Below the pieces are notes generated by a model. It did not search any database. It saw only the letters and a list, made by a program, of their open reading frames with translations, and was not told the DNA's origin. The position numbers were made by a program, and so were the translations under genes. A DNA stretch of 64,000 nucleotides. Source: Sphingomicrobium clamense (GTDB taxonomy: Bacteria > Pseudomonadota > Alphaproteobacteria > Sphingomonadales > Sphingomonadaceae). Position 1 is the stretch's first letter; every line of letters starts with the position of its first letter. The stretch covers positions 232,001-296,000 of the forward strand of contig NZ_JAHVAH010000001.1 of the NCBI RefSeq assembly GCF_019264355.1, given 5' to 3'. Positions 7,772 to 20,257 of this stretch are shown here, in pieces.

Positions 7772-9409
7772 TCAGCTGCCCGAGCGATAGAAGTTGGTGA
7801 TCGGATAGCGTCGGTCGCGACCGAAATTGCGGCGACCGATCTTGACCCCTGGCGGGGCCTGGCGGCGCTTATATTCGGCGATCAGCAGCTTGCGCTCGAT
7901 CTCGCGCACCGTCTCCACATCGACCCCCGTGATCCGCGCCGCCTCGCCCACCGATACTTCGTCCTCGACCAGCGCCTCGAGCATCCGATCGAGCTTGGCA
8001 TAAGGCGGCAGGCTGTCCTCGTCCTTCTGGTCGGGGCGCAGCTCCGCGCTCGGCGGTTTCTCGATGATCCGCACCGGCATCACCGGCCCGTCGGGCCCCA
8101 GCGCACGGCGCGGCTTTTTGGCGTTTCGCCAGCGCGACAACTCGAACACCGTCGTCTTGTAGGCGTCCTTCAGCGGATTATAGCCACCCGACATGTCACC
8201 GTAGAGCGTCGCATAGCCCACGCTCATCTCGCTCTTGTTGCCGGTCGTCACCAGCATATGACCGTGTTCGTTCGACAGCGCCATCAGCGTGACCATGCGT
8301 AGCCGAGACTGGATATTCTCCGCCGCCAGCCCGTCGACGCCATCGAGCATCTCGTGCATCGCCTCGACGCCGGGCTTGATCGGGATGATGTCGTATTTGA
8401 CGCCCAGCATTTCGGCGCAGGCCTTGGCGTCCTCGAGACTGTCCGAGCTGGTGTAATCGGACGGCATCATCACGCACCACACCTTGTCCGCGCCCAGCGC
8501 ATCGACCGCGACCGCCGCGGTCAGCGCGCTGTCGATCCCGCCCGACAGGCCGATGATCACGCCGGGGAAGCGATTGCGGGTCACGTAATCGCCCAGCCCC
8601 ACCATCATCGCGTGATAGACGTCTTCGGGATAGGGATCGAGCGGCTCGATGCTTTCGGTCGTGCACGCCCAGCCGTCGTCGCCCTTTGCCCATTCGGTAA
8701 TCGTCAGCGCCTCGTCCCACTCGCGCATCTGCACGACGATCTTGCCGCCGCGATTGACCACGAAGCTCGACCCGTCGAACGCCAGCTCGTCCTGCCCGCC
8801 GACACGGTTGAGATAGGCGAGCGGCAGGCCGGTTTCGGTCACCCGCTCCATCGCCAGCGCTTGCCGGATTTCGTCCTTGTTGAGCTCGTAGGGGCTGCCG
8901 TTGGGGACCAACAATATCTCGGCACCCGCCGCCTTCAGGTACTGGCACACCGGCTCGAGCCAGATGTCCTCGCAGATCGGCACGCCCAGCTTCACTCCGC
9001 GCCATTCGATCGGCTCGGGCAGCGGTCCCGGGCGGAACACGCGCAGTTCGTCGAACGTGCCGTAATTGGGAAGCTCGTGCTTGAATCGGCGCGCAAGAAC
9101 CTTGCCGTTCTCGGCCAGCAGCACCGTGTTGTAGGCAGCGCCCGCGCGGCCGTGGATCGAGCCGAACAGGATGGCCGGCCCGTCATCCGCCGTCGCGTCC
9201 GCCAGCCGCTCGCTCGCCTCCATCGCCGCCGCGACGAAGCCCGGCTTGAGCACCAAGTCCTCGGGCGGATAGCCGGTGATCTGCAGCTCGGGAAACATGA
9301 CGAGGTCCGCGCCCGCGTCCGCCGCCTTCGCGCGCCACTCGAGCATCGCCTCCACGTTCCCCGCAATGTCGCCGACCCGCTGGTCGATCTGGGCAAGTGC
9401 GATTTTCAT
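7772..9409 (-). CDS. nadE: Glutamine-dependent NAD+ synthase
   Basis: Last step of NAD synthesis: amidates nicotinic acid adenine dinucleotide with ATP, taking ammonia from glutamine. The N-terminal nitrilase-like glutaminase domain shows the Glu (MFPELQITGYPPEDL near 42) and nucleophile Cys (GVPICEDIWLEP near 146). The C-terminal synthetase domain carries the PP-loop LSGGIDSALT near 286 and TTGNKSEMSVGY. Length 545 is typical of the short two-domain form of Proteobacteria. The gene stands alone; ATG 9409 begins MKIALAQID, the family's usual start. Confidence 0.96.
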   Translation of the reverse strand: MKIALAQIDQRVGDIAGNVEAMLEWRAKAADAGADLVMFPELQITGYPPEDLVLKPGFVAAAMEASERLADATADDGPAILFGSIHGRAGAAYNTVLLAENGKVLARRFKHELPNYGTFDELRVFRPGPLPEPIEWRGVKLGVPICEDIWLEPVCQYLKAAGAEILLVPNGSPYELNKDEIRQALAMERVTETGLPLAYLNRVGGQDELAFDGSSFVVNRGGKIVVQMREWDEALTITEWAKGDDGWACTTESIEPLDPYPEDVYHAMMVGLGDYVTRNRFPGVIIGLSGGIDSALTAAVAVDALGADKVWCVMMPSDYTSSDSLEDAKACAEMLGVKYDIIPIKPGVEAMHEMLDGVDGLAAENIQSRLRMVTLMALSNEHGHMLVTTGNKSEMSVGYATLYGDMSGGYNPLKDAYKTTVFELSRWRNAKKPRRALGPDGPVMPVRIIEKPPSAELRPDQKDEDSLPPYAKLDRMLEALVEDEVSVGEAARITGVDVETVREIERKLLIAEYKRRQAPPGVKIGRRNFGRDRRYPITNFYRSGS

Positions 9410-9512
9410 CGCTCCCCCGCTAGCCCATGTCGTGACACCGTCACAAGCGGTTGCGGTTCGACGCGCCGCCCCCTAAAGATTCGCCAACGCGCGAACAGGG
9501 GACTTTGCACTC

Positions 9513-10445
9513 ATGAAACTGCTGGCCGGCAATTCGAACGAGCCGCTTGCAAAAGCGATCGCCGACTATCTTGAAATTCCCCTTACCGAAGCCAGCGTGA
9601 AGCGCTTCGCGGACGAGGAAATCTTCGTCGAAGTGCTCGAAAACGTGCGCGGGCAGGACATGTTCGTGGTCCAGTCGACCAGCTATCCGGCCAACGACAA
9701 CATGATGGAATTGCTCATCATGATCGACGCGTTGCGCCGCGCCTCGGCCAAGCGCATCACCGCAGTGCTTCCCTATTTCGGCTATGCCCGCCAGGACCGT
9801 AAGCCCGGGCCCCGCACGCCGATCTCGGCCAAGCTGGTCGCCAACCTCATCACCACCGCGGGCGCCGACCGCGTGCTGACGATGGATCTCCACGCCGGGC
9901 AGATCCAGGGCTTCTTCGACATTCCGACCGACAACCTCTGGGCAGCCCCCGTGATGGCCGCCGACATCATGGCGCGCTACGGTGACAAGAAGCTCATGAT
10001 CGTCTCGCCCGACGTCGGCGGGGTGGTCCGTGCGCGCAGCCTCGCCAAGCGGCTCGACAACGCGCCGCTGGCCATCGTCGACAAGCGCCGCGAGCGCGCG
10101 GGCGAAAGCGAAGTGATGAACATCATCGGCGACGTCGAAGGGCACACCTGCATCCTCGTCGACGATATCGTCGATTCGGGCGGGACGCTGTGCAACGCCG
10201 CCGCCGCGATGCGCGAACAGGGCGCCACCGAAGTCATGGCCTATTGCTCGCACGGCGTCCTGTCGGGCGCGGCGGAGGACCGGATCAACAAGTCGGAGTT
10301 GACCGAGGTGGTCGTCACCGATTCGATCCACCACGAGGGCATGGGCACCGACGGCAAGATCCGCAAACTCACCATCGCCCCGCTCTTCGGCGAGGCGATC
10401 AGCCGCATCGCCGACGAGAGCAGCGTGTCGAGCCTGTTCGACTAG
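9513..10445 (+). CDS. prs: Ribose-phosphate pyrophosphokinase
   Basis: Makes PRPP from ribose 5-phosphate and ATP, feeding nucleotide, histidine and NAD synthesis (nadE is the divergent neighbour). Features: [15 protein letters not shown] at the N-terminus, the divalent-cation loop [30 protein letters not shown], and the PRPP site [14 protein letters not shown] near 212-225. Length 310 matches class I enzymes. An AGGGGA lies 10 nt before the ATG. rpmI follows after 165 bp. Confidence 0.96.
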   Translation: MKLLAGNSNEPLAKAIADYLEIPLTEASVKRFADEEIFVEVLENVRGQDMFVVQSTSYPANDNMMELLIMIDALRRASAKRITAVLPYFGYARQDRKPGPRTPISAKLVANLITTAGADRVLTMDLHAGQIQGFFDIPTDNLWAAPVMAADIMARYGDKKLMIVSPDVGGVVRARSLAKRLDNAPLAIVDKRRERAGESEVMNIIGDVEGHTCILVDDIVDSGGTLCNAAAAMREQGATEVMAYCSHGVLSGAAEDRINKSELTEVVVTDSIHHEGMGTDGKIRKLTIAPLFGEAISRIADESSVSSLFD

Positions 10446-10481
10446 GGACGCTATTCCCTTCACAAGGCTTGCAGAATCGGT

Positions 10482-10502
10482 GGGCGCCCTCTATGTGCGC
10501 CC
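10482..10502 (+). other. GC-rich hairpin in the prs-rpmI gap
   Basis: GGGCGC (10482-10487) and GCGCCC (10497-10502) pair over a 9-nt loop, 37 bp after the prs stop and 108 bp before rpmI. No T-tract follows, so it is not a classical terminator. It could be part of a leader for the L35-L20 operon, which is autoregulated by L20 in other bacteria, but I do not see a recognisable L20 leader. Confidence 0.25.
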
Positions 10503-10610
10503 CCGATCTTCCAAATCATTGGAAATCCGACCGGTCCGGCCATGAAGGCTGCCGTGGCAGGTTGAAATCGTCGTCCCGCGCGTGAGCAAGGGGCAACATA
10601 GGAGACGAAA

Positions 10611-10814
10611 ATGCCGAAACTGAAGACCAAGAGCGGCGTCAAGAAACGCTTCAAGATGACCGCTACCGGCAAGATCAAGGCCGGCGTCGCTGGTAAGCGC
10701 CACCGCCTGATCTCGCACAACGCCAAGTACATCCGCTCCAACCGTGGCACCAAGGTGCTCGCGGACTGCGACGCCAAGACGGTGAAGCAGTGGGCGCCCT
10801 ACGGCCTCAAGTAA
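10611..10814 (+). CDS. rpmI: 50S ribosomal protein L35
   Basis: A 67-residue, very basic protein beginning [15 protein letters not shown], the standard L35 N-terminus, with the conserved [18 protein letters not shown] structural protein of the large ribosomal subunit. AGGAGA lies 7 nt before the ATG. It forms an operon with rplT 12 bp downstream. infC, the usual third member upstream, is absent here; prs is upstream instead. Confidence 0.97.
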   Translation: MPKLKTKSGVKKRFKMTATGKIKAGVAGKRHRLISHNAKYIRSNRGTKVLADCDAKTVKQWAPYGLK

Positions 10815-10826
10815 GGAGACGGACAG

Positions 10827-11183
10827 ATGGCACGAGTTAAACGCGGCGTCACCACGCGCGCCAAGCACAAGCGGCTGCTGAAATCGGCGAAGGGCTATTA
10901 TGGCCGTCGCAAGAACACCATCCGCATCGCGCGCCAGGCGGTCGAAAAGGCCGGCCAGTACGCCTATCGCGACCGCAAGGTCAAAAAGCGGAACTTCCGC
11001 GCTCTGTGGATCCAGCGCATCAACGCTGCGGTTCGCGCCGAAGGCATGACCTACGGCACCTTCATGCACGCGCTGAAGGTTGGCGGCATGGATCTCGACC
11101 GCAAGGTCCTGGCCGACATCGCCATGCACGAGCCGGAAGCGTTCAAGGGTATCGTCGAGCAGGCCAAGAAGGCCGTCGCCTAA
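10827..11183 (+). CDS. rplT: 50S ribosomal protein L20
   Basis: A 118-residue basic protein, [19 protein letters not shown], with the long basic N-terminal helix and the globular C-terminal part ([17 protein letters not shown]) of L20. It is needed early in large-subunit assembly and in several bacteria represses its own operon. AAGGAGA precedes the ATG. A strong terminator follows 23 bp after the stop. Confidence 0.97.
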   Translation: MARVKRGVTTRAKHKRLLKSAKGYYGRRKNTIRIARQAVEKAGQYAYRDRKVKKRNFRALWIQRINAAVRAEGMTYGTFMHALKVGGMDLDRKVLADIAMHEPEAFKGIVEQAKKAVA

Positions 11184-11206
11184 GCCCACCGCGACTAGCG
11201 AACATG

Positions 11207-11240
11207 AAGGGCGCCGGGAGATAATCCCGGCGCCCTTTTT
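11207..11240 (+). terminator. Intrinsic terminator after rplT
   Basis: AAGGGCGCCGGG (11207-11218) pairs with CCCGGCGCCCTT (11226-11237) over a 7-nt loop, followed by a run of T to 11240. It ends the rpmI-rplT transcript just before the convergent aceB stop at 11247 and may work for both directions. Confidence 0.88.
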
Positions 11241-11246
11241 GTACGC

Positions 11247-12814
<1,568 letters not shown>

Positions 12815-12818
<4 letters not shown>

Positions 12819-13027
12819 CGCGGCAGCACCGTCGTGCCGGTGGCGATCGCATAGCGCGTCGTCGCACTGCGGCAGCCATTGTCGTTGAAGGTCAGCCGGG
12901 TCCATTCCTTCTTCGCCTTCGCCGCGTCGGCAAAGGGTCCCGCCACGCGCGCGGTCTCGGGGATCATGGTCGTGAAGTCGGCGTCGGCATAGTCGCCCCC
13001 GACCACCCAATAGAGCTGTTGGTTCAT
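12815..13027 (-). CDS. DUF4170 family small protein
   Basis: A 70-residue protein beginning MNQQLYWVVGGDYADADF, with GPFADAAKAKKEWTRLTF and a closing ATTRYAIAT segment. This pattern matches DUF4170, a family of small alphaproteobacterial proteins of unknown function. GAGGAGA ends 6 nt before the ATG at 13027. It sits 14 bp after aceA and overlaps aceB by ATGA, so it is translated inside the glyoxylate operon. The tight embedding suggests a role connected to the bypass enzymes, for example as a small partner or regulator, but this is inference from position only. Confidence 0.8.
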
Positions 13028-13041
13028 CGCTGGTCTCCTCG

Positions 13042-14316
13042 TTACGCGGTGGCGAATTGCTGGGCTTCGGTCGATTCCGACAGCGCGGTAGTCGAGGCCT
13101 GTCCCGCCGCGAGCGCGTTGGTCACCGCGTCGAAATAGCCGGTGCCGACCTCGCGCTGGTGGCGCGTCGCGGTATAGCCGTCGGTTTCGGAGGCGAATTC
13201 GGCCTGCTGCAGCGCCGAGTATGCCGCCATGCCGCGCGCCTTGTAGCCCTTGGCCAGCTCGAACATGCCGTGATTGAGCGCGTGGAAACCCGCCAGCGTG
13301 ACGAACTGGAACTTGTAGCCCATGCGGCCCAGTTCGGCCTGGAAGTTGGCGATCGTATCGGGGTCGAGCTTGGCCGCCCAATTGAAGCTCGGCGAGCAAT
13401 TATAGGCGAGCAGCTTGCCCGGATATTCGGCGTGGATCGCCTCGGCGAACTGGCGCGCCTCGTCGAGATCGGGGTGGCTCGTTTCCCACCACAACAGGTC
13501 GGCATGCTCGGCAAAGGCCAGCCCGCGCGCGATGCAATGCTCGAGCCCCGTGCCATCCTTCAGGCGAAAGAAGCCTTCGGGCGTGCGCTCGCCGGTCAGG
13601 AATTTGCGGTCGCGCTCGTCAATGTCCGAGGTGATCAGCTTGGCGCTTTCCGCATCGGTGCGCGCCACGATCAGCGTCGGCACGCCCATCACGTCCGCCG
13701 CCAGCCGCGCCGCGTCGAGATTGCGCACCGCCGCCTGCGTCGGGATGAGCACCTTGCCGCCCAGGTGCCCGCACTTTTTCTCGCTTGCCAGCTGGTCCTC
13801 GAAATGGACCCCCGCGACGCCCGCCTCGATATAGGCCTTCATGATCTCGAAGCAGTTGAGCGGCCCGCCGAACCCGGCTTCGGCATCGGCCACGATCGGC
13901 GCGAACCAGTCGCGCTGTGTGCCGCCCTCGCTATGCTCGACCTGGTCGGCGCGCTGCAGCGTTTTGTTGATCCGGCGCGCGAGCTCGGGCCCGCTGTTTG
14001 CGGGATAGAGCGACTGGTCGGGATACATGGCCCCCGCCTGGTTGGCGTCGGCCGCGACCTGCCAGCCCGAGAGGTAGATCGCCTCGAGCCCCGCACGCAC
14101 CATCTGCATCGCCTGGTTGCCTGTGACCGACCCCAGCGCGCGCACCGGCTCGTCATCCTTCAGGCGCTCCCACAGCTTGAGCGCACCTTTGCGTGCGAGC
14201 GACGAATCAGGGACGAAACTGCCGCGCAATTTCTCCACCGTTTCGGGATCGTAGGGGCGGGTGATGCCGTCGAAACGGCCGTCGGGAGCGGCAACGAGAT
14301 CGGAAAACTGGGTCAT
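13042..14316 (-). CDS. aceA: Isocitrate lyase
   Basis: First enzyme of the glyoxylate bypass: splits isocitrate to succinate and glyoxylate, allowing growth on acetate and fatty acids. The catalytic loop KKCGH ([14 protein letters not shown], near 177) is intact, as are [14 protein letters not shown] [13 protein letters not shown] and [10 protein letters not shown]. From ATG 14316 it has 424 residues, normal for the bacterial form; GAGG lies 8 nt upstream. A longer frame to 14541 crosses the regulator gene and was rejected. It heads the operon with the DUF4170 gene and aceB, divergent from the ScfR-type regulator. Confidence 0.96.
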   Translation of the reverse strand: MTQFSDLVAAPDGRFDGITRPYDPETVEKLRGSFVPDSSLARKGALKLWERLKDDEPVRALGSVTGNQAMQMVRAGLEAIYLSGWQVAADANQAGAMYPDQSLYPANSGPELARRINKTLQRADQVEHSEGGTQRDWFAPIVADAEAGFGGPLNCFEIMKAYIEAGVAGVHFEDQLASEKKCGHLGGKVLIPTQAAVRNLDAARLAADVMGVPTLIVARTDAESAKLITSDIDERDRKFLTGERTPEGFFRLKDGTGLEHCIARGLAFAEHADLLWWETSHPDLDEARQFAEAIHAEYPGKLLAYNCSPSFNWAAKLDPDTIANFQAELGRMGYKFQFVTLAGFHALNHGMFELAKGYKARGMAAYSALQQAEFASETDGYTATRHQREVGTGYFDAVTNALAAGQASTTALSESTEAQQFATA

Positions 14317-14369
14317 GGCAAGCCTCTTCGTGACAGTGAATAGGCCCACGAAACCGCGCTTTCCTCCAT

Positions 14370-14433
14370 GTTGCACCAGCGAAAAGGGAGAAGTTGACAA
14401 GAATTGACTTGTGCAACTTGTAAAGAGTTGCAC
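14370..14433. promoter_or_regulatory. GTTGCAC repeats between aceA and its putative regulator
   Basis: GTGCAACT (14411-14418) and AGTTGCAC (14426-14433) form a perfect 8-bp inverted repeat with a 7-nt spacer; a further GTTGCAC half-site is at 14370-14376. They lie in the 127-bp divergent promoter region, the pair overlapping the likely promoter of the regulator. RamB, a related regulator of glyoxylate genes in corynebacteria, is reported to bind sequences containing TTTGCAAA, which is loosely similar. Probable operator for ScfR, giving autoregulation and aceA control. Confidence 0.55.
14394..14423 (+). promoter_or_regulatory. Candidate promoter of the ScfR-type regulator
   Basis: TTGACA (14394-14399) followed after 18 nt by TTGTAA (14418-14423), a near-consensus -35 and a fair -10. 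Transcription would begin near 14430, leaving a short leader before the ATG at 14444. The left arm of the GTGCAACT repeat lies between the two elements, so a bound protein would block it. Confidence 0.45.
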
Positions 14434-14443
14434 AGATTTCATT

Positions 14444-15856
14444 ATGAAACCGGCTCGCAAGCTCTTCCTCGGCGCCCGCCTGCGTCGCCTTCGCCGCGAC
14501 CTCAAGCTCAAGCAGGTCGACATGGCGGGCAAGCTCGGCATCTCGGCGAGCTATCTCAACCATCTCGAGCGCAACCAGCGGCCGGTCACCGCCACGGTGC
14601 TCCTGCGCCTCGCCGAGACGTTCGACATCAATGTGCGCCAGTTCGCGGCCGAGGGCGGTGAGCTCGCCGGCCCCGACCAGCTGTCGGAGATTTTTTCCGA
14701 CGCGCTGTTCGCCGACCTCGATATCGGGCGGCAGGACATTCTCGACCTGTCCGACCATTCGCCGGGTATCGCCGAGGCGATCGGGCGGCTCTATACGACG
14801 CTGACCGAAACCGCGCGGCGGCAGTCGCCCAGCGACACGTCGGACCCGCGCTCGCTGATCACCCCCGAGACCTGGGTGCGCGATCATATCCAGGCGCATC
14901 GCAACCATTTCCCCGCGCTCGAGGAAGCCGCAGAGACGGTCGGCGGCGCGCTCGCCAATCGCCTCACCATGATCGACACCCTGTGTCACCGGCTGCGCGA
15001 CGCGTTCGGTGTCAATGTCGAGATTGCCAGTTCGACCGATCTGGGCGGCGCGACGCAGGCTTATGATCGCTCGCGCCGCACCCTGTTCCTCAATGCGTTG
15101 CTGCGGCCAGAAAACCGCGCCTTCGGGCTCGCCTACCAGCTCTCCTTGCTCGAATTCGACGCTATCCTGACGCGGATGGTGCAGGAGGCCGCGCCGTCCG
15201 ACGAGGGCGTGGCGCGCCTGCTCCACATGAGCCTCGCCAACTATGCCGCGGGCGCGATCCTGATGCCCTATGGTCGCTTTCTCGAGAGCGCCGAGCGGCA
15301 CGGTTATGCGCTCGATCCGCTGTGCGGCGAATATAACGTCAACGTCGAACAGGTCGCGCACCGCCTGACCACCATGGGTCGGACCGGCGCGGAGGGCGTG
15401 CCCTTCTTCATGCTACGAGTTGATCCGGCGGGCAACGTGTCGAAGCGCTATGCGGGGGAAAGCTTTCCCTTCTCGCATTATGGTGGGACCTGCCCGCGCT
15501 GGCTCCTCCACCTCGCCTTCCAGACGCCGGGCAAGACGATCACCCAGCTGATCGAAACCCCCGACGGCGAGCGCTATTTCACCTTCTGTCGCACGATCGA
15601 GCGGCCGATCCGCCCGACGCTGACCGACGATCATCTGCTCGCGATCGGCGTTGGCTGCCACGTCCGCCACGCCTCGCGGCTGGCCTATGCCGAGGGGCTC
15701 GACCTCGCCAAGGGAATGGCGACCCCGGTGGGGCCGGCCTGCGCCATTTGCCCGCGGCTCGATTGCGCCTATCGCGCGACCCCGCCCGCCGGCCATCAGC
15801 TGGCGATCGACGAGACCCGCAAGACGATTTCGCCCTATCCCTTCCTCGCCGACTAG
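14444..15856 (+). CDS. XRE-family short-chain fatty acid / glyoxylate regulator (ScfR/RamB type)
   Basis: A 470-residue regulator with an N-terminal XRE helix-turn-helix (about 8-65, [20 protein letters not shown] split across helix 2-3, then [17 protein letters not shown]), a middle IrrE/ImmA-like region (about 145-280) and a C-terminal ScfR/DUF2083-type part with [23 protein letters not shown] and cysteines in CAICPRLDC. This class senses acyl-CoA or short-chain acids and controls acetate or propionate genes. It diverges from aceA. ATG 14444 is preferred to GTG 14411, because the latter lies within the promoter and operator. Confidence 0.85.
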   Translation: MKPARKLFLGARLRRLRRDLKLKQVDMAGKLGISASYLNHLERNQRPVTATVLLRLAETFDINVRQFAAEGGELAGPDQLSEIFSDALFADLDIGRQDILDLSDHSPGIAEAIGRLYTTLTETARRQSPSDTSDPRSLITPETWVRDHIQAHRNHFPALEEAAETVGGALANRLTMIDTLCHRLRDAFGVNVEIASSTDLGGATQAYDRSRRTLFLNALLRPENRAFGLAYQLSLLEFDAILTRMVQEAAPSDEGVARLLHMSLANYAAGAILMPYGRFLESAERHGYALDPLCGEYNVNVEQVAHRLTTMGRTGAEGVPFFMLRVDPAGNVSKRYAGESFPFSHYGGTCPRWLLHLAFQTPGKTITQLIETPDGERYFTFCRTIERPIRPTLTDDHLLAIGVGCHVRHASRLAYAEGLDLAKGMATPVGPACAICPRLDCAYRATPPAGHQLAIDETRKTISPYPFLAD

Positions 15857-16758
15857 GGCGCGACGGGCTTTCTCTCGAGCCGCTCGCGCTCCCACTCGCC
15901 CGTGTCGGCCGCCGCCCGGTAAGCGCTGTCGAGAAATTCGTCGAGCATCGCCGCCGGGTCGTTGACGCTGCGGACCTCGTCATAGGGTAGCACCCATTCC
16001 CCGAACTCGTCGGACCATTTGCCGTGCGCAATGCTGCACTGGCGATACTGGTCGGGCTGGGGATAGGCGTAGGCGTAGAAGAAGGGCTCGGCCTCGACCA
16101 CGCCGCCGCCCCAAAAGCCGCAGCTTTCAACCTCGTCCGAATAGGCCTCGCGCGTGATGCGGTCGGGCAGGCCGGGCACTCCGCCCGGATGTTCGGGCGC
16201 GTCGCGTCCCGAAAAACGAGTCACCGCCAAGTCGAAGCTGCCCCAGAAGAAATGGGTCGGGCTCGACTTGCCGGTAAAGCCCGCGCGGTAGCTATCGAAG
16301 ACCGGCACCATCGCGACCAGCGCCTCGCGAAACCGCGCCGCAACCTCGGGATCGTAGCTGCGGGGCGAAAGATCGGCAGAAAAACGCACCGCGTTCTCGA
16401 CCTCGTTGGGCGTGTGATGGAAGCGGCTCGGCAGACCGTGGCGCTCAAGCATCGAGACGAAGCGCCGGTGCAGCGTCGCGATGTTGTCTGCCGCCAGCTC
16501 GATCGCATCCTCGGTGCCGTTATTGGTCTTGAGCGCGATGACATGGCGACACAGGTCGAGCGTCAGCGTGAACCGCCGCCCGTCGGCATCGATCGGCTGC
16601 ATCGCCAGTCCCTCGGGCACCGGGTGCAGCGCGAGGTGCCAGCCATGATTGACCCACGGGCTGTGCGCGACCTTGAGCTTGCCGACCAATTGGCTCGCGA
16701 GATGGAGGATCGCCAGCGTCTCGTGGTCGCCCGTGCCGCCCAGTCGTGGCCAATCCAT
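15853..16758 (-). CDS. DUF5996 family protein
   Basis: A 301-residue soluble protein with the DUF5996 pattern: an N-terminal [10 protein letters not shown], a middle [17 protein letters not shown] and a C-terminal ECGFWGGG-type segment ([10 protein letters not shown]) plus [10 protein letters not shown]. Many His, Trp and aromatic residues are conserved, suggesting an enzyme, but no activity is known to me. AAGGAG ends 7 nt before the ATG at 16758, which decides against the upstream extension to 16842. It shares a CTAG stop overlap with the regulator gene and is divergent from pheS. Confidence 0.75.
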   Translation of the reverse strand: MDWPRLGGTGDHETLAILHLASQLVGKLKVAHSPWVNHGWHLALHPVPEGLAMQPIDADGRRFTLTLDLCRHVIALKTNNGTEDAIELAADNIATLHRRFVSMLERHGLPSRFHHTPNEVENAVRFSADLSPRSYDPEVAARFREALVAMVPVFDSYRAGFTGKSSPTHFFWGSFDLAVTRFSGRDAPEHPGGVPGLPDRITREAYSDEVESCGFWGGGVVEAEPFFYAYAYPQPDQYRQCSIAHGKWSDEFGEWVLPYDEVRSVNDPAAMLDEFLDSAYRAAADTGEWERERLERKPVAP

Positions 16759-16835
16759 GCGCTCACTCCTTGCAAAATGATGCGACACCCTGTTTAGCGC
16801 ATCTTCGAACTTTATCCCCGCAGGAACGAATTTTC

Positions 16836-17909
16836 GTGTCACCGCAAGAACTTCAATCCACCTACGAGGCGAAGGTTGCCGATGCCGGCGACGCCGCCGC
16901 GCTCGAGGCCGTGCGCGTCGCGGCGCTCGGCAAGCAGGGCGAGATCACCCAGCTCCTAAAAACGCTGGGCAAGATGAGCCCCGACGAACGCAAGACCGAG
17001 GGTCCGAAAATCCACGCCGCGCGGCAGGCCGTGCAGGATGCGATCGAGGCCAAGAAGGCCGAACTCGAGAAGGCCGAGCTCGACGCTCGCCTCAAGACCG
17101 AGACGCTCGACCTGTCGCTCCCCGCCGACGAGGCGCCGCGCGGTTCGGTCCACCCGGTCAGCCAGGTGATGGACGAGCTTGCGGAAATCTTCGCCGATCT
17201 CGGCTTCAAGGTCGCCGAGGGTCCCGAGATCGAGGATGACTGGCACAATTTCGGCGCGCTCAATATTCCCGAGGCGCACCCCGCGCGCGCCATGCAGGAC
17301 ACGTTCTACGTCGAAAATGACGGCGAGGGCGCCCCGCCCGTGCTGCGCACCCACACCTCGCCGGTGCAAATCCGTACCATGATGACCGAACAGCCGCCGA
17401 TCCGGATCATCGCGCCGGGCCGCGTCTATCGCTCCGACAGCGATGCGACCCACACGCCCATGTTCCACCAGATCGAGGGGCTGGTGATCGACAAGGGCGT
17501 GCATCTCGGCCACCTCAAATGGACGCTCGAAACCTTCCTCAAGGCTTTCTTCGAGCGTGACGACATCGTGCTGCGCCTGCGCCCGTCCTACTTTCCGTTC
17601 ACCGAACCGTCGGCCGAGGTCGACGTCGGCTGGAGCGTGGAAAAGGGCCGCCGCGTGGTCGGTGGGCAGGAAGGCTGGATGGAGGTGCTGGGCAGCGGCA
17701 TGGTTCACCCGAAGGTCATCGCCAATTGCGGGCTCGATCCGGATGAATATCAGGGCTTCGCCTTCGGCTGCGGCATCGACCGCCTCGCCATGCTCAAATA
17801 CGGGATGGATGACTTGCGCGCTTTCTTCGACGGCGATCTTCGTTGGCTTCGTCACTACGGCTTCAATTTCCTGGACCAACCCACGCTTTCGGCAGGAGTG
17901 GGCGCATGA
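16836..17909 (+). CDS. pheS: Phenylalanyl-tRNA synthetase alpha chain
   Basis: Catalytic subunit of the alpha2-beta2 enzyme. The N-terminal coiled coil (about 1-90) binds tRNA. The class II core follows: motif 2 with [19 protein letters not shown] and motif 3 with [14 protein letters not shown]. From GTG 16836, preceded by AGGAACG, the protein has 357 residues, as expected; the in-frame ATG at 16746 would add residues overlapping the divergent DUF5996 gene. pheT starts inside its stop (ATGA). Confidence 0.95.
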   Translation: MSPQELQSTYEAKVADAGDAAALEAVRVAALGKQGEITQLLKTLGKMSPDERKTEGPKIHAARQAVQDAIEAKKAELEKAELDARLKTETLDLSLPADEAPRGSVHPVSQVMDELAEIFADLGFKVAEGPEIEDDWHNFGALNIPEAHPARAMQDTFYVENDGEGAPPVLRTHTSPVQIRTMMTEQPPIRIIAPGRVYRSDSDATHTPMFHQIEGLVIDKGVHLGHLKWTLETFLKAFFERDDIVLRLRPSYFPFTEPSAEVDVGWSVEKGRRVVGGQEGWMEVLGSGMVHPKVIANCGLDPDEYQGFAFGCGIDRLAMLKYGMDDLRAFFDGDLRWLRHYGFNFLDQPTLSAGVGA

Positions 17910-20257
17910 AGTTCTCGCTCGAATGGCTGAAGCATTTCCTCGACACCGACGCATCGGTCGAGGAGCTGGCCGAGAAGATGACGCAGATCGGGCTCGAGGT
18001 CGAAGGCGTCGAGGATCCCGCCGAGCGCTTCGAGGGCTTCTCGGTCGCGCACGTGCTGACCGCGGATAAGCATCCTGATGCCGACAAGCTGCAGGTGCTC
18101 ACCGTCGATACCGGTGACGGCAAGCCGCTCCAGGTCGTGTGCGGCGCACCCAACGCGCGCGCGGGGATGAAGGGCGTGTTAGGCCAACCCGGCGCGACCG
18201 TCCCCGCCAACGGCATGGTGCTGAAGAAAGCCGCGATCCGCGGCGTCGAATCGAACGGCATGATGTGCTCCGTGCGCGAGCTCGAACTGGGCGACGAGCA
18301 TGACGGCATTATCGAGTTGCCCGAGGACGCCCCCGTCGGCGCGACCTTCGCCAACTATTCGGGCGCTTCGCCCGTGTTCGATGTGTTCATTACCCCCGAC
18401 CGCGCCGACTGCATGGGCGTCATGGGAATCGCGCGCGATCTCGCCGCCGCCGGCATCGGCACGTTCAAGCCGGTGGAAGTCCCGACGATCGAGGCCAGCG
18501 AGCCTTGTCCGGTCGAGATCCGCACCGACGATCCCGAGGGCTGCCCGGCCTTCTATGGCCGCGTTATCAAGGGCGTGAAGAACGGCGCGTCGCCCGACTG
18601 GATGCAGCGTCGGCTTATTGCCGCTGGCCAGCGCCCGATTTCGGCGCTGGTCGATTGCACCAACTATCTGATGCTTGCGACGGGACGCCCGGCGCACGTC
18701 TACGATCTCGCCAAGCTGTCGGGCACCGTCGTCGCGCGCCGCGCCAAGGCGGGTGAAAAGGTGCTCGCGCTCAACGAAAAGGAATATGAGCTCGACGACA
18801 CGATGACCGTCATCGCGGACGACACAGGCGTCCACGACATTGGCGGCATCATGGGCGGCGAGCATTCGGGCGCGGACGAGAACACCACCGACGTGCTGCT
18901 CGAAATCGCCTATTTCGATCCCGACCGGATCGCCAAGACCGGCCAGAAACTGATGCTGACCAGCGATGCGCGCACGCGGTTCGAGCGCGGTGTCGATCCC
19001 GCCTTCCTCGACGACGGGCTGGCGCTACTCACCGATCTAATCCTCCAGACTTGCGGCGGCACACCGAGCGAGGTCGTCCGTGCGGGCACTCCGCCGACGA
19101 CACGCGAGGCGATCGCCTTCGACTGGAACCGTACTGCCGCGCTAGGTGGCATCGACGTGCCGCAGGATCGGCAGGTCGAAATCCTCCAGTCGCTTGGCTT
19201 CACGGTCGACGGCGATAGCGTCACCGCGCCGACCTGGCGCCACGACGTCGACGGCCAGGCCGACCTGGTCGAGGAAGTCGCGCGCATCGTCGGGTTCGAC
19301 CAGGTGCCTTCCACTCCGCTCCCGCGCGAGGAGGGCGTTGCCCATCCGACCGCCAGCCGGTCGCAAATCGTCGAGCGCAAGCTGCGCCGCGCCGCCGCCT
19401 CGCGCGGCTTCAACGAGGCGATCACGTGGAGCTTCATCCCGACCGAACAGGCCGACCTGTTCGGCGGCGCGCCCAACATCGTCGCCAACCCGATCAGCGA
19501 GGACATGAAGGCTATGCGCCCCTCGTTGCTCCCGGGTCTTGCCGCCGCTGCGCGTCGCAATCTCGATCGCGGTGCCGACAGCGTTCGCCTGTTCGAAATC
19601 GGTCGCCGCTATCTCGCCGAGGGCGAGCGCCCGACCGCCGCCGTGCTGATGACCGGCAACAAGGCGCCGCGCAGCTGGGCGAAGGGCAAGGCACAAGGCT
19701 TCGACGCTTTTGACGCAAAGGCCGAGGCCATCGCTCTGCTCGAAGCGGCTGGCGCGCCGACCGGCAATCTCATGCTGATGATGGATGCGGGCGACACGTG
19801 GCATCCGGGCCGCAGCGCCAAGCTCGGCCTCGGCCCGAAGAAAATTCTCGCCCGCTTCGGCGAACCGCACCCGAGCCTCGCCAAGGCGCTCGACCTGCCC
19901 AAGGGCACCGTGATTGCCGAGCTCTATCTCGACAATATCCCCGCGCCCAAGAATCAGGAGCGCGCGCGCGTCCAGTATAGCCCGCCAGCGCTGCAGGCCG
20001 TCACCCGCGACTTCGCATTCACCGTCCCGTCCGACCTCGCGGCGGGTGATCTTGAACGCGCGATTGCGGGCGCGGACAAGAAGCTGATCACCGGCGTGCG
20101 CACCTTCGACCGTTACGAGGGCAGCGATGCGCTGAGCCTCGCGATCGAAGTCACGCTCCAGCCGAACGAGAAGAGCTTCACCGAGGAAGAGCTGACCGCC
20201 GTTTCGAAGAAAATCGTCGAAGCCGCCGAGAAGAAGGGTGCGACCCTCCGCGCCTAA
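17906..20257 (+). CDS. pheT: Phenylalanyl-tRNA synthetase beta chain
   Basis: A 783-residue beta subunit starting [15 protein letters not shown]. Domains in order: tRNA-binding EMAP-like domain (about 40-150, [20 protein letters not shown] within it), B3/B4 editing domain (about 205-375), B5 (about 400-470), the catalytic-like core (about 480-670), and a C-terminal anticodon-binding FDX-ACB domain (about 690-783, ending with [20 protein letters not shown]). It edits Tyr-tRNA-Phe and positions the tRNA. The ATG overlaps the pheS stop by 4 nt, and its stop overlaps that of plsC. Confidence 0.96.
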   Translation: MKFSLEWLKHFLDTDASVEELAEKMTQIGLEVEGVEDPAERFEGFSVAHVLTADKHPDADKLQVLTVDTGDGKPLQVVCGAPNARAGMKGVLGQPGATVPANGMVLKKAAIRGVESNGMMCSVRELELGDEHDGIIELPEDAPVGATFANYSGASPVFDVFITPDRADCMGVMGIARDLAAAGIGTFKPVEVPTIEASEPCPVEIRTDDPEGCPAFYGRVIKGVKNGASPDWMQRRLIAAGQRPISALVDCTNYLMLATGRPAHVYDLAKLSGTVVARRAKAGEKVLALNEKEYELDDTMTVIADDTGVHDIGGIMGGEHSGADENTTDVLLEIAYFDPDRIAKTGQKLMLTSDARTRFERGVDPAFLDDGLALLTDLILQTCGGTPSEVVRAGTPPTTREAIAFDWNRTAALGGIDVPQDRQVEILQSLGFTVDGDSVTAPTWRHDVDGQADLVEEVARIVGFDQVPSTPLPREEGVAHPTASRSQIVERKLRRAAASRGFNEAITWSFIPTEQADLFGGAPNIVANPISEDMKAMRPSLLPGLAAAARRNLDRGADSVRLFEIGRRYLAEGERPTAAVLMTGNKAPRSWAKGKAQGFDAFDAKAEAIALLEAAGAPTGNLMLMMDAGDTWHPGRSAKLGLGPKKILARFGEPHPSLAKALDLPKGTVIAELYLDNIPAPKNQERARVQYSPPALQAVTRDFAFTVPSDLAAGDLERAIAGADKKLITGVRTFDRYEGSDALSLAIEVTLQPNEKSFTEEELTAVSKKIVEAAEKKGATLRA

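Noticed and set aside
10446..10610. infC expected before rpmI
   Set aside because: The 165-bp gap has no coding frame for IF3; the gene is elsewhere.
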